Notes: generated by a model from the sequence alone, not told the origin. A DNA stretch of 64,000 nucleotides from Thalassospira sp. MCCC 1A03138 (GCF_002115785.1 NZ_JFJY01000013.1:58850-122849), one strand, 5' to 3'; positions 20,463 through 29,520 are shown, counted from the stretch's first letter. Made by a program: numbers and translations.

Positions 20463-21656
20463 ATGCTGTCTTCCATCAGTTTGCGCCATATGCGGGTTTT
20501 TGTGGCGGTTGCCGATCATGGCACCTTTACCGCCGCGGCGGAGGTTTTGGGGCTGACGCCATCGGGGCTGACGGCGACGATCCGCCAGTTCGAGGATGTG
20601 GCGGGCACGCCGCTTTTTGACCGCACGACGCGACAGGTGACGTTAAGCGCCACGGGCGCGCGGTTTTTACCCACGGCGCGTCGGTTGATCAGCGAGTTTG
20701 AAGAGGCGCTTGGCGATCTTGATGCGCTGTCCAAGGGCATTGGCGGGACGATCCGCATTGCGGCTGCCCCCTCGGTCCTGACGCGCATTCTGCCCGGCGT
20801 GATCAGCCGGTTTGTTGATGAACATCCCGATGCACGGCTTCGCCTGGACGAGCTGAATGCGGGCGAGGTGCATGAGGCGGTGGCGCGCAACGAGGCGGAT
20901 TTCGGCATTGCCGGGGAATGGCATGCCCTGCCCGATATTGCGTTCAGCCCGCTGTTTTCCGACCGGTTCGGGGTGCTGTGCCGCCCGACCCATGCCTTTG
21001 CCAAGCGCAGCGCGATTGCGTGGTCGGAACTGGCTGATCAGGCGTTTGTCGGGCTGGGCCCGGAATCGGGCACGCGCGCGATGATGGCGGCACAGGGAAG
21101 CTTTGCCGGTGAGGCGGGGGGCGCTGTTGGTGGCGCTGGTGGTGCCGCTTATGCCGGTGTTGACCCGGCGGAGGTTGCGGCATCGCCTGCGGTGAAGCGG
21201 GCCGCGGCCCTTGGCCTGCCCGAGGCGCAAATGGCCTTGCGCCGGGCGAATGCCAGCGAACGGGCGATTGAACGGGTCGCCAAGGCCGCCCATGCGAAGC
21301 GTGCCGAGGACGCCAAAAACGGCGGCCGCGCGGCGGACGGATCGGGCAGCACCATGATCGACCCGATCGCGCAATTGCGCCCGATTGTCGAAACATCCAA
21401 CACGATCACGCTGGCCGCGATGGTGGCCGAAGGGGTGGGGATCACGGTCCTGCCGGAACTGGCCGCCCGCGTTGCCGACCTTGCAGCACCCGGAAAACTG
21501 GCCTTCGTGCCGCTCTGCGAGCCGATCCGCAAACGCCCGATTGGCATCATCACCCGCCAAAGCAGAAGCCTGTCACCGATTGCGCGGATCTTCCTTGCGA
21601 TGGTGATGGAGCAGGCCCCAAAAATGGATTTGCCTGCGGCGATTGAGTGGGGGTGA
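20463..21656 (+). CDS. LysR family regulator with a large Ala/Gly-rich insertion
   Basis: The HTH (about residues 5-63, TPSGLTATIRQFEDVAGTPLFDRTTR) and both halves of the effector domain are normal, but the protein is 397 residues instead of about 300. The extra segment, about residues 211-303, is rich in Ala, Gly, Arg and Lys. It falls within the effector domain between SGTRAMMAA and the later ETSNTITLAAMVAEGVG. The frame is continuous, so the gene is not obviously broken. No divergent operon partner exists; its target is unknown. The insertion may be a flexible loop or a captured sequence. Confidence 0.85.
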   Translation: MLSSISLRHMRVFVAVADHGTFTAAAEVLGLTPSGLTATIRQFEDVAGTPLFDRTTRQVTLSATGARFLPTARRLISEFEEALGDLDALSKGIGGTIRIAAAPSVLTRILPGVISRFVDEHPDARLRLDELNAGEVHEAVARNEADFGIAGEWHALPDIAFSPLFSDRFGVLCRPTHAFAKRSAIAWSELADQAFVGLGPESGTRAMMAAQGSFAGEAGGAVGGAGGAAYAGVDPAEVAASPAVKRAAALGLPEAQMALRRANASERAIERVAKAAHAKRAEDAKNGGRAADGSGSTMIDPIAQLRPIVETSNTITLAAMVAEGVGITVLPELAARVADLAAPGKLAFVPLCEPIRKRPIGIITRQSRSLSPIARIFLAMVMEQAPKMDLPAAIEWG

Positions 21657-21667
21657 GGAAAGTGACA

Positions 21668-22375
21668 GTGCTACAAAAGCAAAGTTCAGACGCACAACCC
21701 GACTATGTTCTCAAGCTGCGGGAACTTGAAGCTAATTGGCGAGCAGAAATAGAGAGTGAGGGGGGCGCATTCATTCCAGATGGCATCGTTTCCCAAGAGC
21801 ATTGGGTTTCTGCCAGAAGGAAGGTTTTGTTCATTCTGCGCGAGACAAATGATTCCAAGGGGGATGTGAGAGAGTCTATTTCCCGGTCCGCGACACACAA
21901 GAAGACGGGATGGCGTGGTGGCAGGAGTAAAGTTCTCGCCCGGGTTGGGCGATGGGCTTATGGATTGCTAAATTATGATGGAGAGATCCCGCCGTTTGAA
22001 CTTGCGCGGCAAAGCGAATTTGAAGCGCCGTTGTCCGTTTCATACATAAACGTCAAGAAGATTACCGGAACGGCGAGAAGCAAACCCGAGGAAATCAAAT
22101 ATCACGTCACCCGCTATGGCCATTTTTTGCAGGCGCAGATTGATGCGATTGCGCCCGATATTGTGGTTTTGTGTGGAACCTATCGGGTGGTGAAAAAATA
22201 TCTTTTCCCTGACATGAAGAAAGTCAGCCATCGCGTACATTGTGACAATGGGCGGATATTCCTGAATGTCTATCATCCCAGCCATTTTGCACTAACATCA
22301 GAAGCATTCTATTTGCAGGCGTTGAACGCTTATCACCACCATGTTTCTGCTCATACGGCGAAGCCCGGAGAATAA
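21668..22375 (+). CDS. hypothetical protein, possible uracil-DNA-glycosylase fold
   Basis: The product is about 235 residues. Hydrophobic strand KVLFILRETND, then SYINVKKITG, the strand APDIVVLCGTYRVV and a late FLNVYHPSHF resemble the order of core strands and the HPS active-site loop of UDG-superfamily proteins. The classical GQDPY-type motif is absent. No domain can be named with certainty. Starts are ambiguous: GTG at 21668 has GAGGAA about 7 bases upstream, while the open frame reaches GTG 21647, overlapping the LysR stop. It is less GC-rich than its neighbours. Confidence 0.65.
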   Translation: MLQKQSSDAQPDYVLKLRELEANWRAEIESEGGAFIPDGIVSQEHWVSARRKVLFILRETNDSKGDVRESISRSATHKKTGWRGGRSKVLARVGRWAYGLLNYDGEIPPFELARQSEFEAPLSVSYINVKKITGTARSKPEEIKYHVTRYGHFLQAQIDAIAPDIVVLCGTYRVVKKYLFPDMKKVSHRVHCDNGRIFLNVYHPSHFALTSEAFYLQALNAYHHHVSAHTAKPGE

Positions 22376-22468
22376 TCCTTTTAACCCTTCCAAACTGGCA
22401 ATTCTTCGCATGTGCAACATATGATCAGGGTGGGCGAGGCCCGCGAGTGAGATGACGCAGGAGTTGGC

Positions 22469-23554
22469 ATGAGCGAGAGTGCGAAGAAGTCGACGGCGAA
22501 GAGTAAGACCAAGGCCAAGGTTAACGGGAACGGCAAGGCCAAGAAGCCGCGCAAGCATATCAGTCTGGCGTTGCAGGGTGGCGGGTCGCATGGGGCGTTT
22601 ACGTGGGGAGTTCTGGACCGGCTGCTTGAGGATGAGGAAATCACGGTTGAGGCGATTTCGGGGACTTCGGCCGGGGCGATGAATGCCGCGGTGGTGACGT
22701 CGGGCTTTGCCAAGGGCGGCTATGAAGGGGCCCGGATGGACCTTGAGACATTCTGGCGCGCGGTATCGGAAGCCGCCCGGTTCAGCCCGCTTCAGCGCAG
22801 CCCGATGGATATTCTGTTTGGCAACTGGTCGCTTGAAAACTCGCTGGCTTATATGTGGCTTGATATGAGTGCGAAGATGTTTTCGCCCTATGACCTGAAC
22901 CCGGCGGGGGATAATCCGCTGGCCGCGATCTTGAACGAGGTTGTCGATTTCAGGGCGCTTAATGAAAGCCCGGCCAAGCTTTTTGTCACCGCGACCAATG
23001 TTGAAACCGGGCAGGGGCGGGTGTTTCGCAACCCGGATATCACGGTTGATGTGCTGCTGGCATCGGCCTGTCTGCCGACGATTTACAAGGCGATTGAAAT
23101 TGACGGGGTGCCCTATTGGGACGGCGGATATTCCGGCAATCCGAGCCTTGGGCCGCTGGTGCGCGAATGCGGGTCGGATGACACGATCCTCGTGCAGATC
23201 AACCCGGTCAAACGGCCCGGTGTGCCGAAATCATCACGCGATATTGCCAATCGGCTCAACGAGGTATCGTTCAACAGCAGCCTGATGAAGGAGCTTCGGA
23301 TGATTGCGATCCTGCGCCACGATGCGCCGACCCATGCGTGCGAGGCCAGCAAATGGGGCGCGATGCGGATGCATTGCATCGCAAGCGATGTGATGCTGGA
23401 GCTTGATCAATCCTCCAAACTCAATGCCGAATGGGATTTCATGACCATGCTGCGCGACAAGGGGCGCGAGGCGGCGGCGAAGTTTCTGCGCAAGCATCGT
23501 GGCGATATTGGCGAGCGGCCGACATTGGACCTTGATCTGTTTGCGCCGGATTGA
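22469..23554 (+). CDS. patatin-like phospholipase
   Basis: The 361-residue protein has a Lys-rich 28-residue N-terminus, then the patatin domain. Its features are the oxyanion loop GGGSHG (37-42), nucleophile elbow GTSAG with Ser67, and the DGG motif with Asp218 (YWDGGYSGNP) that completes the Ser-Asp dyad. It should act as a lipid acyl hydrolase. No signal peptide is visible, so it is probably cytoplasmic or peripheral to the membrane. AGGAG is correctly placed before the ATG. It is alone on the strand, followed 128 bases later by an unrelated periplasmic protein. Confidence 0.92.
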   Translation: MSESAKKSTAKSKTKAKVNGNGKAKKPRKHISLALQGGGSHGAFTWGVLDRLLEDEEITVEAISGTSAGAMNAAVVTSGFAKGGYEGARMDLETFWRAVSEAARFSPLQRSPMDILFGNWSLENSLAYMWLDMSAKMFSPYDLNPAGDNPLAAILNEVVDFRALNESPAKLFVTATNVETGQGRVFRNPDITVDVLLASACLPTIYKAIEIDGVPYWDGGYSGNPSLGPLVRECGSDDTILVQINPVKRPGVPKSSRDIANRLNEVSFNSSLMKELRMIAILRHDAPTHACEASKWGAMRMHCIASDVMLELDQSSKLNAEWDFMTMLRDKGREAAAKFLRKHRGDIGERPTLDLDLFAPD

Positions 23555-23682
23555 CGGGTGATTTGGCGGGCCGGGCCGGAGGGGCCTCTCGCGTGGCTCT
23601 CCAAGCTGTGATCGGGGCTTGATTTCCGGTTTCGGGCAAAGGCGGGTACACCGGATGGAAAGATCAATCCGGAGATAAGCAG

Positions 23683-24153
23683 ATGTTGAAATCGGTTGTT
23701 ATGGGCGGCGGGATTGCGATGGCGATGCTGGCGGGGTTTGCCGCCCCGTCGAAGGCCGCCCCAAAGGTTATCGAGATCACGCAGGTGCCCTGCCAGTTTC
23801 TGGAGCCCGAGGGCACCAACCATCGTTACACCAGCACCAAGAAAGCCGATTGCGTTGCGATCAATAACGAAAGCGGTGATGCGCGGGTGGCAAAGGCTGG
23901 TGAAATGACGCTGCCGCCCGGTGATTACATTTTCCGGGTCGCCAATGAGGGCGTGCCCTATGAGGTCGGTTTCTGGCTGCGCGACAAGGATTATGACTGG
24001 ACCGACAAGATTCTGAGCAAGAAGATTTCGGTGTCGGGCGGCGGGTTGCTTAAGGGCAAGACCAAGGATTACGCGGTGACGCTTGAGCCCGGTGAGTATC
24101 TTTATAGCTGCCCGCTTAATACCACGCCGAATTACAGGCTTGTGGTGAAGTAA
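23683..24153 (+). CDS. secreted cupredoxin-like hypothetical protein
   Basis: The 156-residue product begins with a signal peptide (MLKSVVMGGGIAMAMLAGFA, cleavage near SKA-AP, residue 26). The mature part resembles the cupredoxin fold: a strand with VPYEVGFWLRD and a C-terminal YLYSCPLNTTPNYRLVVK similar to the copper-loop strand, although a canonical His-Cys-His-Met set is not complete. It is probably periplasmic. GGAG lies before the ATG. Copper binding is therefore doubtful, and the function is unknown. Confidence 0.75.
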   Translation: MLKSVVMGGGIAMAMLAGFAAPSKAAPKVIEITQVPCQFLEPEGTNHRYTSTKKADCVAINNESGDARVAKAGEMTLPPGDYIFRVANEGVPYEVGFWLRDKDYDWTDKILSKKISVSGGGLLKGKTKDYAVTLEPGEYLYSCPLNTTPNYRLVVK

Positions 24154-24227
24154 GCGTTTTTCTGCCGCCTCCCTGAAGACCCGACTGGCAGGTTTGAAGA
24201 CGTCTCCCCCCTGATCTGACCTGCCGC

Positions 24228-24266
24228 AAAACCCGCATATGCCCCCACATATGCGGGTTTCTTTTG
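24228..24266 (+). terminator. rho-independent terminator
   Basis: The stem AAACCCGCATATG pairs with CATATGCGGGTTT around a short C-rich loop and is followed by CTTTTG. It ends the cupredoxin-like gene. Confidence 0.85.
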
Positions 24267-24331
24267 TTTGCGCGAGGTGCGGGCGGGGCGTAGTCTGAAC
24301 CCCGCCATCCTTAACAACGCCCCGGATCGAT

Positions 24332-24892
24332 ATGCCCCAAAGCGAGCTTGAAAAAATGAAGGCAGGGCAGTGGTATAGCTGCCTTGACCCGGAACTTGAT
24401 GCCATGCGGGCACGCGCCCATGAGGCGGTGCATGAACACAGCACCCTGCCGCCAGCGGAACGTGGCAATATCGCGCCAAAGCTGCGCGCGCTGTTTGCGC
24501 AATGTGCCGAAGACGTTCGGATCGAAACGCGGTTTCATTGCGCATACGGGGTCAATATCCACCTTGGGCGCGATGTGTTCATCAATGTCGGCTGCACGAT
24601 CCTTGATACAGCTTCGGTGATCATCGGTGATCATTCAATGCTGGGCCCGAATGTGCAGATTTACTGCGCGCAGCATCATAAGGACCCGGAGCTTCGAAAG
24701 CAGCATCTTGAAATCGCGCTGCCGGTGACGATTGGCCGAAATGTCTGGATCGGCGGCGGGGCGATCATCCTGGCCGGGGTTTGCATCGGCGATGATGCGA
24801 TTGTCGGCGCGGGTGCGGTGGTGACCAAGAATGTCGCGCCGGGCGTCACGGTGGTCGGCAATCCGGCGAGCGTGATGGGGGATAGGGCGTAA
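24332..24892 (+). CDS. maltose/galactoside O-acetyltransferase family protein
   Basis: The 186-residue protein has the N-terminal maltose-acetyltransferase helix region (SELEKMKAGQWYSCLDPEL) followed by a left-handed beta-helix of hexapeptide repeats (NIHLGRDVFINVGCTILD, VTIGRNVWIGGGAIILAG). The catalytic His is probably within YCAQHHKDPE. It transfers acetyl from acetyl-CoA to a sugar or related acceptor in the cytoplasm. Length and domain order agree with Maa/LacA/NodL. The acceptor cannot be told from sequence. Confidence 0.9.
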   Translation: MPQSELEKMKAGQWYSCLDPELDAMRARAHEAVHEHSTLPPAERGNIAPKLRALFAQCAEDVRIETRFHCAYGVNIHLGRDVFINVGCTILDTASVIIGDHSMLGPNVQIYCAQHHKDPELRKQHLEIALPVTIGRNVWIGGGAIILAGVCIGDDAIVGAGAVVTKNVAPGVTVVGNPASVMGDRA

Positions 24893-24911
24893 CGCGCCCT
24901 GCGTCCGCACA

Positions 24912-24941
24912 CAAAAAAACGGGCGGGGAAAATCCCGCCCG
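24912..24941 (-). terminator. rho-independent terminator of the cytochrome b561 gene
   Basis: CGGGCGGG and CCCGCCCG form the stem around a 6-base loop. On the minus strand the stem is followed by a run of seven T. It lies 86 bases beyond the cytochrome b561 stop. Confidence 0.85.
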
Positions 24942-25026
24942 CAAGGTTCGGCTTCGTATCCGGCAAGAAATTCGAGGGAAAATTTCAAAGGATTTTTCAG
25001 GCCGTTCGGGAGATCGCGTGCGTCGA

Positions 25027-25560
25027 TCAGGAAATATCGTCAGACCCGGCAACCCGTTTGCGGCCGGTGATCATGGCGCGGACAAGGTTTTCGTGGTGAC
25101 GCAGGCTTGCCAGCAGCACCCCGCCGATATGGACCAGCACAAGAGCAAGCAGCGCATTGGCAAGGAATTCATGGGTTTCTTCGACCCAGTCCACCCCCCA
25201 GAAGGCGTCGGTGGTATACATCCAGCCGGTAAGCGCACAGCCGATCATGCCGATGATCAGGGCGACAATCATCGCAGCCCCGGCCGGGTTATGGCCGATA
25301 TAGCGGTTTTCGCGGCCGGTGATGATATCCTTAAGATAGGCCATCACGACGGACGGGCGGCGGATGAATTGGGAAAAACGGGCATAGCGTGACCCGATCA
25401 GACCCCAGATCAGGCGAAAGGCAATCAGGCCGCCGGCGGCATAGCCGGCCCAGTGATGCAGGGCATCCCATTCATCGGCCGTGATCCAGGCGATGGCGAA
25501 ACTTGCCGCAAGGCCCCAGTGAAAAATACGGACCAGCGGGTCCCAGACTTTTACCTGCAT
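25027..25560 (-). CDS. cytochrome b561-type membrane protein
   Basis: The 177-residue protein has four hydrophobic helices and His residues placed for haem b (FHWGLAASF, LHHWAGYAAG, HEFLANALL, VLVHIGGVL), starting MQVKVWDPLVRIFHW as in NiFe-hydrogenase/PepSY-associated b-type cytochromes. AAGGAAC precedes the ATG. It is about 100 bases downstream of a PepSY-domain secreted protein on the same strand and probably takes electrons to or from a periplasmic partner. The pair is divergent from a two-component system. Confidence 0.88.
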   Translation of the reverse strand: MQVKVWDPLVRIFHWGLAASFAIAWITADEWDALHHWAGYAAGGLIAFRLIWGLIGSRYARFSQFIRRPSVVMAYLKDIITGRENRYIGHNPAGAAMIVALIIGMIGCALTGWMYTTDAFWGVDWVEETHEFLANALLALVLVHIGGVLLASLRHHENLVRAMITGRKRVAGSDDIS

Positions 25561-25661
25561 CGATCAAGTTCCTTTTTGCGGATTGCCCCGGTGATCTTCG
25601 GGTGGGGAGCTTCATGATCACCGGAGCGGGGGCAACGGGGTGCGGTTCGAGAAGGCCGCAA

Positions 25662-25967
25662 TCAGTCTTCTTTGGTTTTGACGGCTTCGAAGGTTTTCGG
25701 GTTGAAATAGGCTTCAACGCGTTTGCCATCCGGGGTTTTGGCGTAAACTTCGTAGCAGCCGTCTTCGGTTTTGATTTTCTTGACGGTCCAGCCATCGGCT
25801 TTCAGCTTGGCCTCAAGGTTTTCCATCGGCTGCCATTCGGCTTTGGGGACGTTGCACAGATCATCGCTGGCGCGTGCCGGGGCGGATTGCAGGGTCAGGG
25901 CGGCACCCGCCAGAAGGGCAAAGGTCAGTGCCGCAGCAGAGGCAGTCGGGAAAAGCATTCTTTTCAT
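25662..25967 (-). CDS. secreted PepSY domain protein
   Basis: The 101-residue product has a signal peptide ending near ARA-SD (residue 34) and one PepSY-like domain (MENLEAKLKADGWTVKKIK, then GCYEVYAKTPDGKRVEAYFNPKTFE). Two cysteines (CNVP and DGCYEV) could form a disulfide. AAGGA lies before the ATG. It is co-oriented with a cytochrome b561 gene and divergent from a response regulator, an arrangement often seen for PepSY proteins of periplasmic redox or metal sensing systems. The function is not established. Confidence 0.88.
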   Translation of the reverse strand: MKRMLFPTASAAALTFALLAGAALTLQSAPARASDDLCNVPKAEWQPMENLEAKLKADGWTVKKIKTEDGCYEVYAKTPDGKRVEAYFNPKTFEAVKTKED

Positions 25968-26154
25968 TGTCGGGGTCCTTTAAGATCACGTTGAAACGGT
26001 CATGGTTGGCGTATCGAATGGGGTGATCCTGACGCGGTTTGCTGACAGGAAGCTGAACGGGGTTTGGTCCGGCCTTCAGGTTGTTGTCAGCTTTGCACGG
26101 CATATCTGCCGGTTTGGGATCGTATTCGAACGGGAAACGGGGACGCGGGGCGCG

Positions 26155-26826
26155 ATGCGGATTTTGCTGGTGGAAGACGAACGTTATCTGGCCGAGGCGG
26201 TGCGCGACCATTTGCTGGCGTCGGGGGATGCGGTGGATATGACCGACAGTGTGGTCGAGGCCGAGATCATGTTGCGCGGCACACCTTATGATGTGCTGTT
26301 GCTTGACCTGAACCTGCCCGATGGCAAGGGGATTGATCTTTTGCGCGGCATGCGCCGTGCGGGCAGTGTGACGCCGTGCATCATCCTGACCGCGCAGGAC
26401 CAGATTTCAGACCGGATTGCCGGGCTGAATGCCGGGGCGGATGATTATCTGGTCAAGCCGTTTGACCTGCATGAGCTTTCGGCACGGTTGCTGGCCGTCG
26501 CGCGGCGTTATTCGGGCAATCCGAACCCGTTGATCCGGCTTTCGGGGGATAACGGTGGTGCGATCGAGGTTGATCTTGCCAGCCGGTCGGTTGTGATCGA
26601 CGGGCAGCAGACCGATCTGACATCACGGGAATGGGCGGTGCTGGATCAATTGCTGCGCCGTCCGGGCGCGACCTTATCCAAGGCACAGCTTGAAGAAGCG
26701 CTTTATGAATTTGGCGCGGAAATCGAAAGCAACACGGTCGAGGTTTATATCAGCCGCCTGCGGCGCAAGTTGGGCAAGGCGGTGATCCATACCGTGCGTG
26801 GCGTTGGTTATCGCATTGAAGGATGA
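26155..26826 (+). CDS. OmpR family response regulator
   Basis: This 223-residue regulator has a receiver domain (acidic VEDE at 6-9, phospho-acceptor Asp51 in LLLDLNLPDG, Lys in DDYLVKPFD) and a C-terminal winged HTH (LTSREWAVLDQLLRRPGATLSK, VEVYISRLRRKLG). The frame is open 51 codons upstream, but the family start MRILLVEDE is at 26155. Ten bases separate its stop from the histidine kinase gene, and it is divergent from the PepSY/b561 genes, which are its likely target. Confidence 0.93.
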   Translation: MRILLVEDERYLAEAVRDHLLASGDAVDMTDSVVEAEIMLRGTPYDVLLLDLNLPDGKGIDLLRGMRRAGSVTPCIILTAQDQISDRIAGLNAGADDYLVKPFDLHELSARLLAVARRYSGNPNPLIRLSGDNGGAIEVDLASRSVVIDGQQTDLTSREWAVLDQLLRRPGATLSKAQLEEALYEFGAEIESNTVEVYISRLRRKLGKAVIHTVRGVGYRIEG

Positions 26827-26835
26827 TCCGAACTT

Positions 26836-28236
26836 ATGAGCAAGATGGCCAAAAACAGCCTGCAATTCATGCTGGCCCGGCGATTGACGGTGACGGTCAG
26901 TGTTTTCTGGCTGGCGGGGTCGGTTCTGGCCGGTTACAGCATGTATCACGAAATGCAGGAAGCGTTCGATAACAGCCTTGTCACCACGGCCTATCGCTAT
27001 GCGCCGCTGATTGATGATTATCTGCAACGCCATGATGGCGGGAGTGCGCAGGAAGTCCTGCCAAGCCCGGCCAAGGGCGAAATCCGCACCGAAGATCACG
27101 GGGATGGCGACGGGGACGAGGAACTTGGCGAGGATTACCTGATGTATCAGGTGCGCGATGGCGGGGGAGCGCTTTTGCTCCGGTCCTATAACGCGCAGGA
27201 AAATCCGTTTGAAGCCCCCCTGATCGAAGGATTTTATAACGAGCAGGATTTCCGCATTTATACCGCCGTCCTTCTGGGGGGCATGCGGGTTATTCAGGTG
27301 GCAGAGCCGCTTGAACACCGGCGCGAGGCGCTTTTTGAAAGCGTGATGGCGCAGTTCCTGCCGATTGTGCTGCTGATCCCGGCGGTGATTATTGGCGTGA
27401 TCGTGGCGCTCAGGCGGGGGTTAAGCCCGGTGTTGCGCGTCCGCGATGCGATCGAGGAACGCGGCGAGGGCAATCTGCAGCCCCTTGAACTCGACGATGC
27501 GCCCGAGGAAATCAGCACCATCGTCACCGCCGTCAACCGGCTGATGGAAAAGCTTGATGCTGCACTCCGTGCCGAGCGGACCTTTACCGCGCATAGCGCG
27601 CATGAATTGCGCACCCCGATTGCCGCGGCGCTGGCGCAGACGCAGCGGCTTCTGGCGGAATTGCCCGAAGACCATCCGGGGCGCATCCGCGCCCGGCAGA
27701 CCGAGGAAAGCCTGAAACGGTTGTCACGGCTATCAGAAAAGCTTTTGCAACTGGCCCGCGCCGAGGCCGGGGTCGGCACCAGCCCGACCGGGGAAAACCA
27801 GAAACTGGGCGCGACACTGGGGCTTGTGATTGATGATCTGGAACGGGTGGCCGATGGGGCGGGGCGCATCGCCTTTGACGCCAGATCGGCAACCGCGCTT
27901 TCGGCCAATATCGATCACGATGCCTTTGCGATCTGCATGCGCAACCTGATTGAAAACGCGCTTAAACATGGCAGCGATCAGGAAAAGGTCATGGTGGAGG
28001 TGATTGGCAGCGACACGGTCAGGGTTTCGAACGCGGGCGATGCGGTGCGGCCCGAAGACCTTGATGACCTGACATCGCGGTTCAAACGATCCAATACCAA
28101 GGCCAGCGGGGCGGGGCTTGGCCTTTCGATTGTCAAAACCATCGTTGGCAATATCAATGGCGAGCTAACACTCCATTCCCCGCGCCCCGGCAAGCCGGAT
28201 GGCTTTATGGCGGAGTTGCGGTTGCATCAGAGTTGA
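26836..28236 (+). CDS. membrane sensor histidine kinase
   Basis: The 466-residue kinase has TM1 (about 18-40), a periplasmic region of about 130 residues with an acidic stretch (DGDGDEELGEDYL), TM2 (about 172-195) and a HAMP-like linker. The HisKA domain carries the phospho-accepting His in HSAHELRTPIAA (near residue 256), and the HATPase has an N box NLIENALKHG and a G box GAGLGLSIVKTI. It resembles QseC/PmrB-type kinases. AAGGATG precedes the ATG. The acidic periplasmic stretch could bind a cation, but this is a guess. Confidence 0.92.
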   Translation: MSKMAKNSLQFMLARRLTVTVSVFWLAGSVLAGYSMYHEMQEAFDNSLVTTAYRYAPLIDDYLQRHDGGSAQEVLPSPAKGEIRTEDHGDGDGDEELGEDYLMYQVRDGGGALLLRSYNAQENPFEAPLIEGFYNEQDFRIYTAVLLGGMRVIQVAEPLEHRREALFESVMAQFLPIVLLIPAVIIGVIVALRRGLSPVLRVRDAIEERGEGNLQPLELDDAPEEISTIVTAVNRLMEKLDAALRAERTFTAHSAHELRTPIAAALAQTQRLLAELPEDHPGRIRARQTEESLKRLSRLSEKLLQLARAEAGVGTSPTGENQKLGATLGLVIDDLERVADGAGRIAFDARSATALSANIDHDAFAICMRNLIENALKHGSDQEKVMVEVIGSDTVRVSNAGDAVRPEDLDDLTSRFKRSNTKASGAGLGLSIVKTIVGNINGELTLHSPRPGKPDGFMAELRLHQS

Positions 28237-28253
28237 GGGGATGACCCGATCCG

Positions 28254-28284
28254 AAAAGCCCGGCAAGTGATTGCCGGGCTTTTT
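28254..28284 (+). terminator. rho-independent terminator of the two-component operon
   Basis: AAAAGCCCGGCAA and TTGCCGGGCTTTT form a 13-base stem with a GTGA loop, followed by T and G-T-T-T. It lies 18 bases after the kinase stop. Confidence 0.93.
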
Positions 28285-28385
28285 GTTTGGCGGGGAAAAA
28301 CAAGGGGGCGAGGCCATGCTAGGCCTGTGAAAATTGGGTTAGTCGGGGAGCCGTGCCGTTTTGACAAGTCCCGGTTTTCTGCCAA

Positions 28386-28398
28386 TGTAAACGTTTCA
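28386..28398. promoter_or_regulatory. candidate LacI-family operator
   Basis: TGTAAACGTTTCA contains the perfect palindrome AAACGTTT with a central CG, the usual LacI/GalR operator core. It is 82 bases before the LacI-family gene and suggests autoregulation of the whole operon. Confidence 0.55.
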
Positions 28399-28479
28399 AA
28401 TGTTCATAAAACGGCAACAAATGCGTTATCAGACTGACTTGTAACTTGCCTATGGTGGGGGCGTTACAGGAGTTCTGGT

Positions 28480-29520
28480 ATGTCGTCAAAACCCACCATG
28501 CGCGATGTGGCGCGCAAGTCCGGTCTTTCGATTGCGACGGTATCGCGCGTGATCAATTACCCCGGCGAGGTTCCGGCGGAAACCGCCGAAATCGTGACCG
28601 CGGCGGTGCGGTATCTGAATTACCGGCCCAACATCAATGGCCGCCGGTTGAAGATGACCCATACCCGCACGGTGGGCGTTCTGGTGCCGACCCTTGCCAA
28701 CCCGGTTTTTGCCACATCGGTTCAGGGGATCGAGCAGGAAGCCAATGAAGAGGGGCTTACGGTTCTTCTGACATCGTCAAACTATGATCCTGAACGCGAA
28801 ATGGGGGCGGTTTCAGCGCTTTTGAACAATCGCGTCGATGGGTTGATCCTGACCCTTGCCAATGCGGATAACAATCCGGTGGTGGATTTGCTGCTGGCCG
28901 AGAAAATCCCGTTCGTGTTGCTGTTTAACCAGCCGGAACGCGCCGATATCGCCGCGATCAGTGTTGATAACGCGCAGTCGGCCTTTGACATCACCAACGC
29001 CATGATTGCCAAGGGGCACCGGTCGCTTGTGATGGTGGCCGGCCAGTTTGAAAGTTCGGACCGGTCGCGCCAGCGTTATGACGGATTTTGCCGGGCGCTG
29101 GATCAGGCCGGGATTGAGAAAAAGCATCTGGTGCAGGTGCGGTTTGGCGAGACCGATTTGGTGGAACCGCTGCGCGATTTGCTGTTGGGGCCGGATGCGG
29201 TCACGGGGATTGTCTGTTCGACCGACATGCTGGCGATTGCCGCGATCAGCGCGTGCCGGGCGCATGGGTTATCGGTGCCCGGTGACGTTTCGGTTGGCGG
29301 TATTGACGGAATTTCGGTGGGTGGGCTGATCACGCCAAAGCTGTGTTCGGCAGTTCAACCCACCCAGCAGATGGGCCGGCAGGCGCTTGCATTCCTGCGC
29401 GGCCTGATCAAGGGGCAGACAAACCCGCAGAGTTTGTTGCTGCCTCATCATCTAAGCGACGGGGACTCCATTGGATCAATCCGTGGATCATCCCGACGCC
29501 GTTCATCAACCCGAGTATAG
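28480..29520 (+). CDS. LacI family transcriptional regulator
   Basis: The 346-residue regulator has the LacI HTH and hinge (TMRDVARKSGLSIATVSRVI, then YLNYRPNINGRRLK) and a periplasmic-binding-like effector domain (VGVLVPTLANPVFA). AGGAG precedes the ATG. Its stop is 11 bases before the binding-protein gene, so it is probably the first gene of the transport operon and regulates it. LacI regulators usually bind sugars or nucleosides; the ligand here is unknown. Confidence 0.93.
   Translation: MSSKPTMRDVARKSGLSIATVSRVINYPGEVPAETAEIVTAAVRYLNYRPNINGRRLKMTHTRTVGVLVPTLANPVFATSVQGIEQEANEEGLTVLLTSSNYDPEREMGAVSALLNNRVDGLILTLANADNNPVVDLLLAEKIPFVLLFNQPERADIAAISVDNAQSAFDITNAMIAKGHRSLVMVAGQFESSDRSRQRYDGFCRALDQAGIEKKHLVQVRFGETDLVEPLRDLLLGPDAVTGIVCSTDMLAIAAISACRAHGLSVPGDVSVGGIDGISVGGLITPKLCSAVQPTQQMGRQALAFLRGLIKGQTNPQSLLLPHHLSDGDSIGSIRGSSRRRSSTRV

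Noticed and set aside
23407..24468. A 353-codon minus-strand open frame across the patatin, cupredoxin-like and acetyltransferase region
   Set aside because: It runs antisense through three plausible plus-strand genes with good start sites and motifs.
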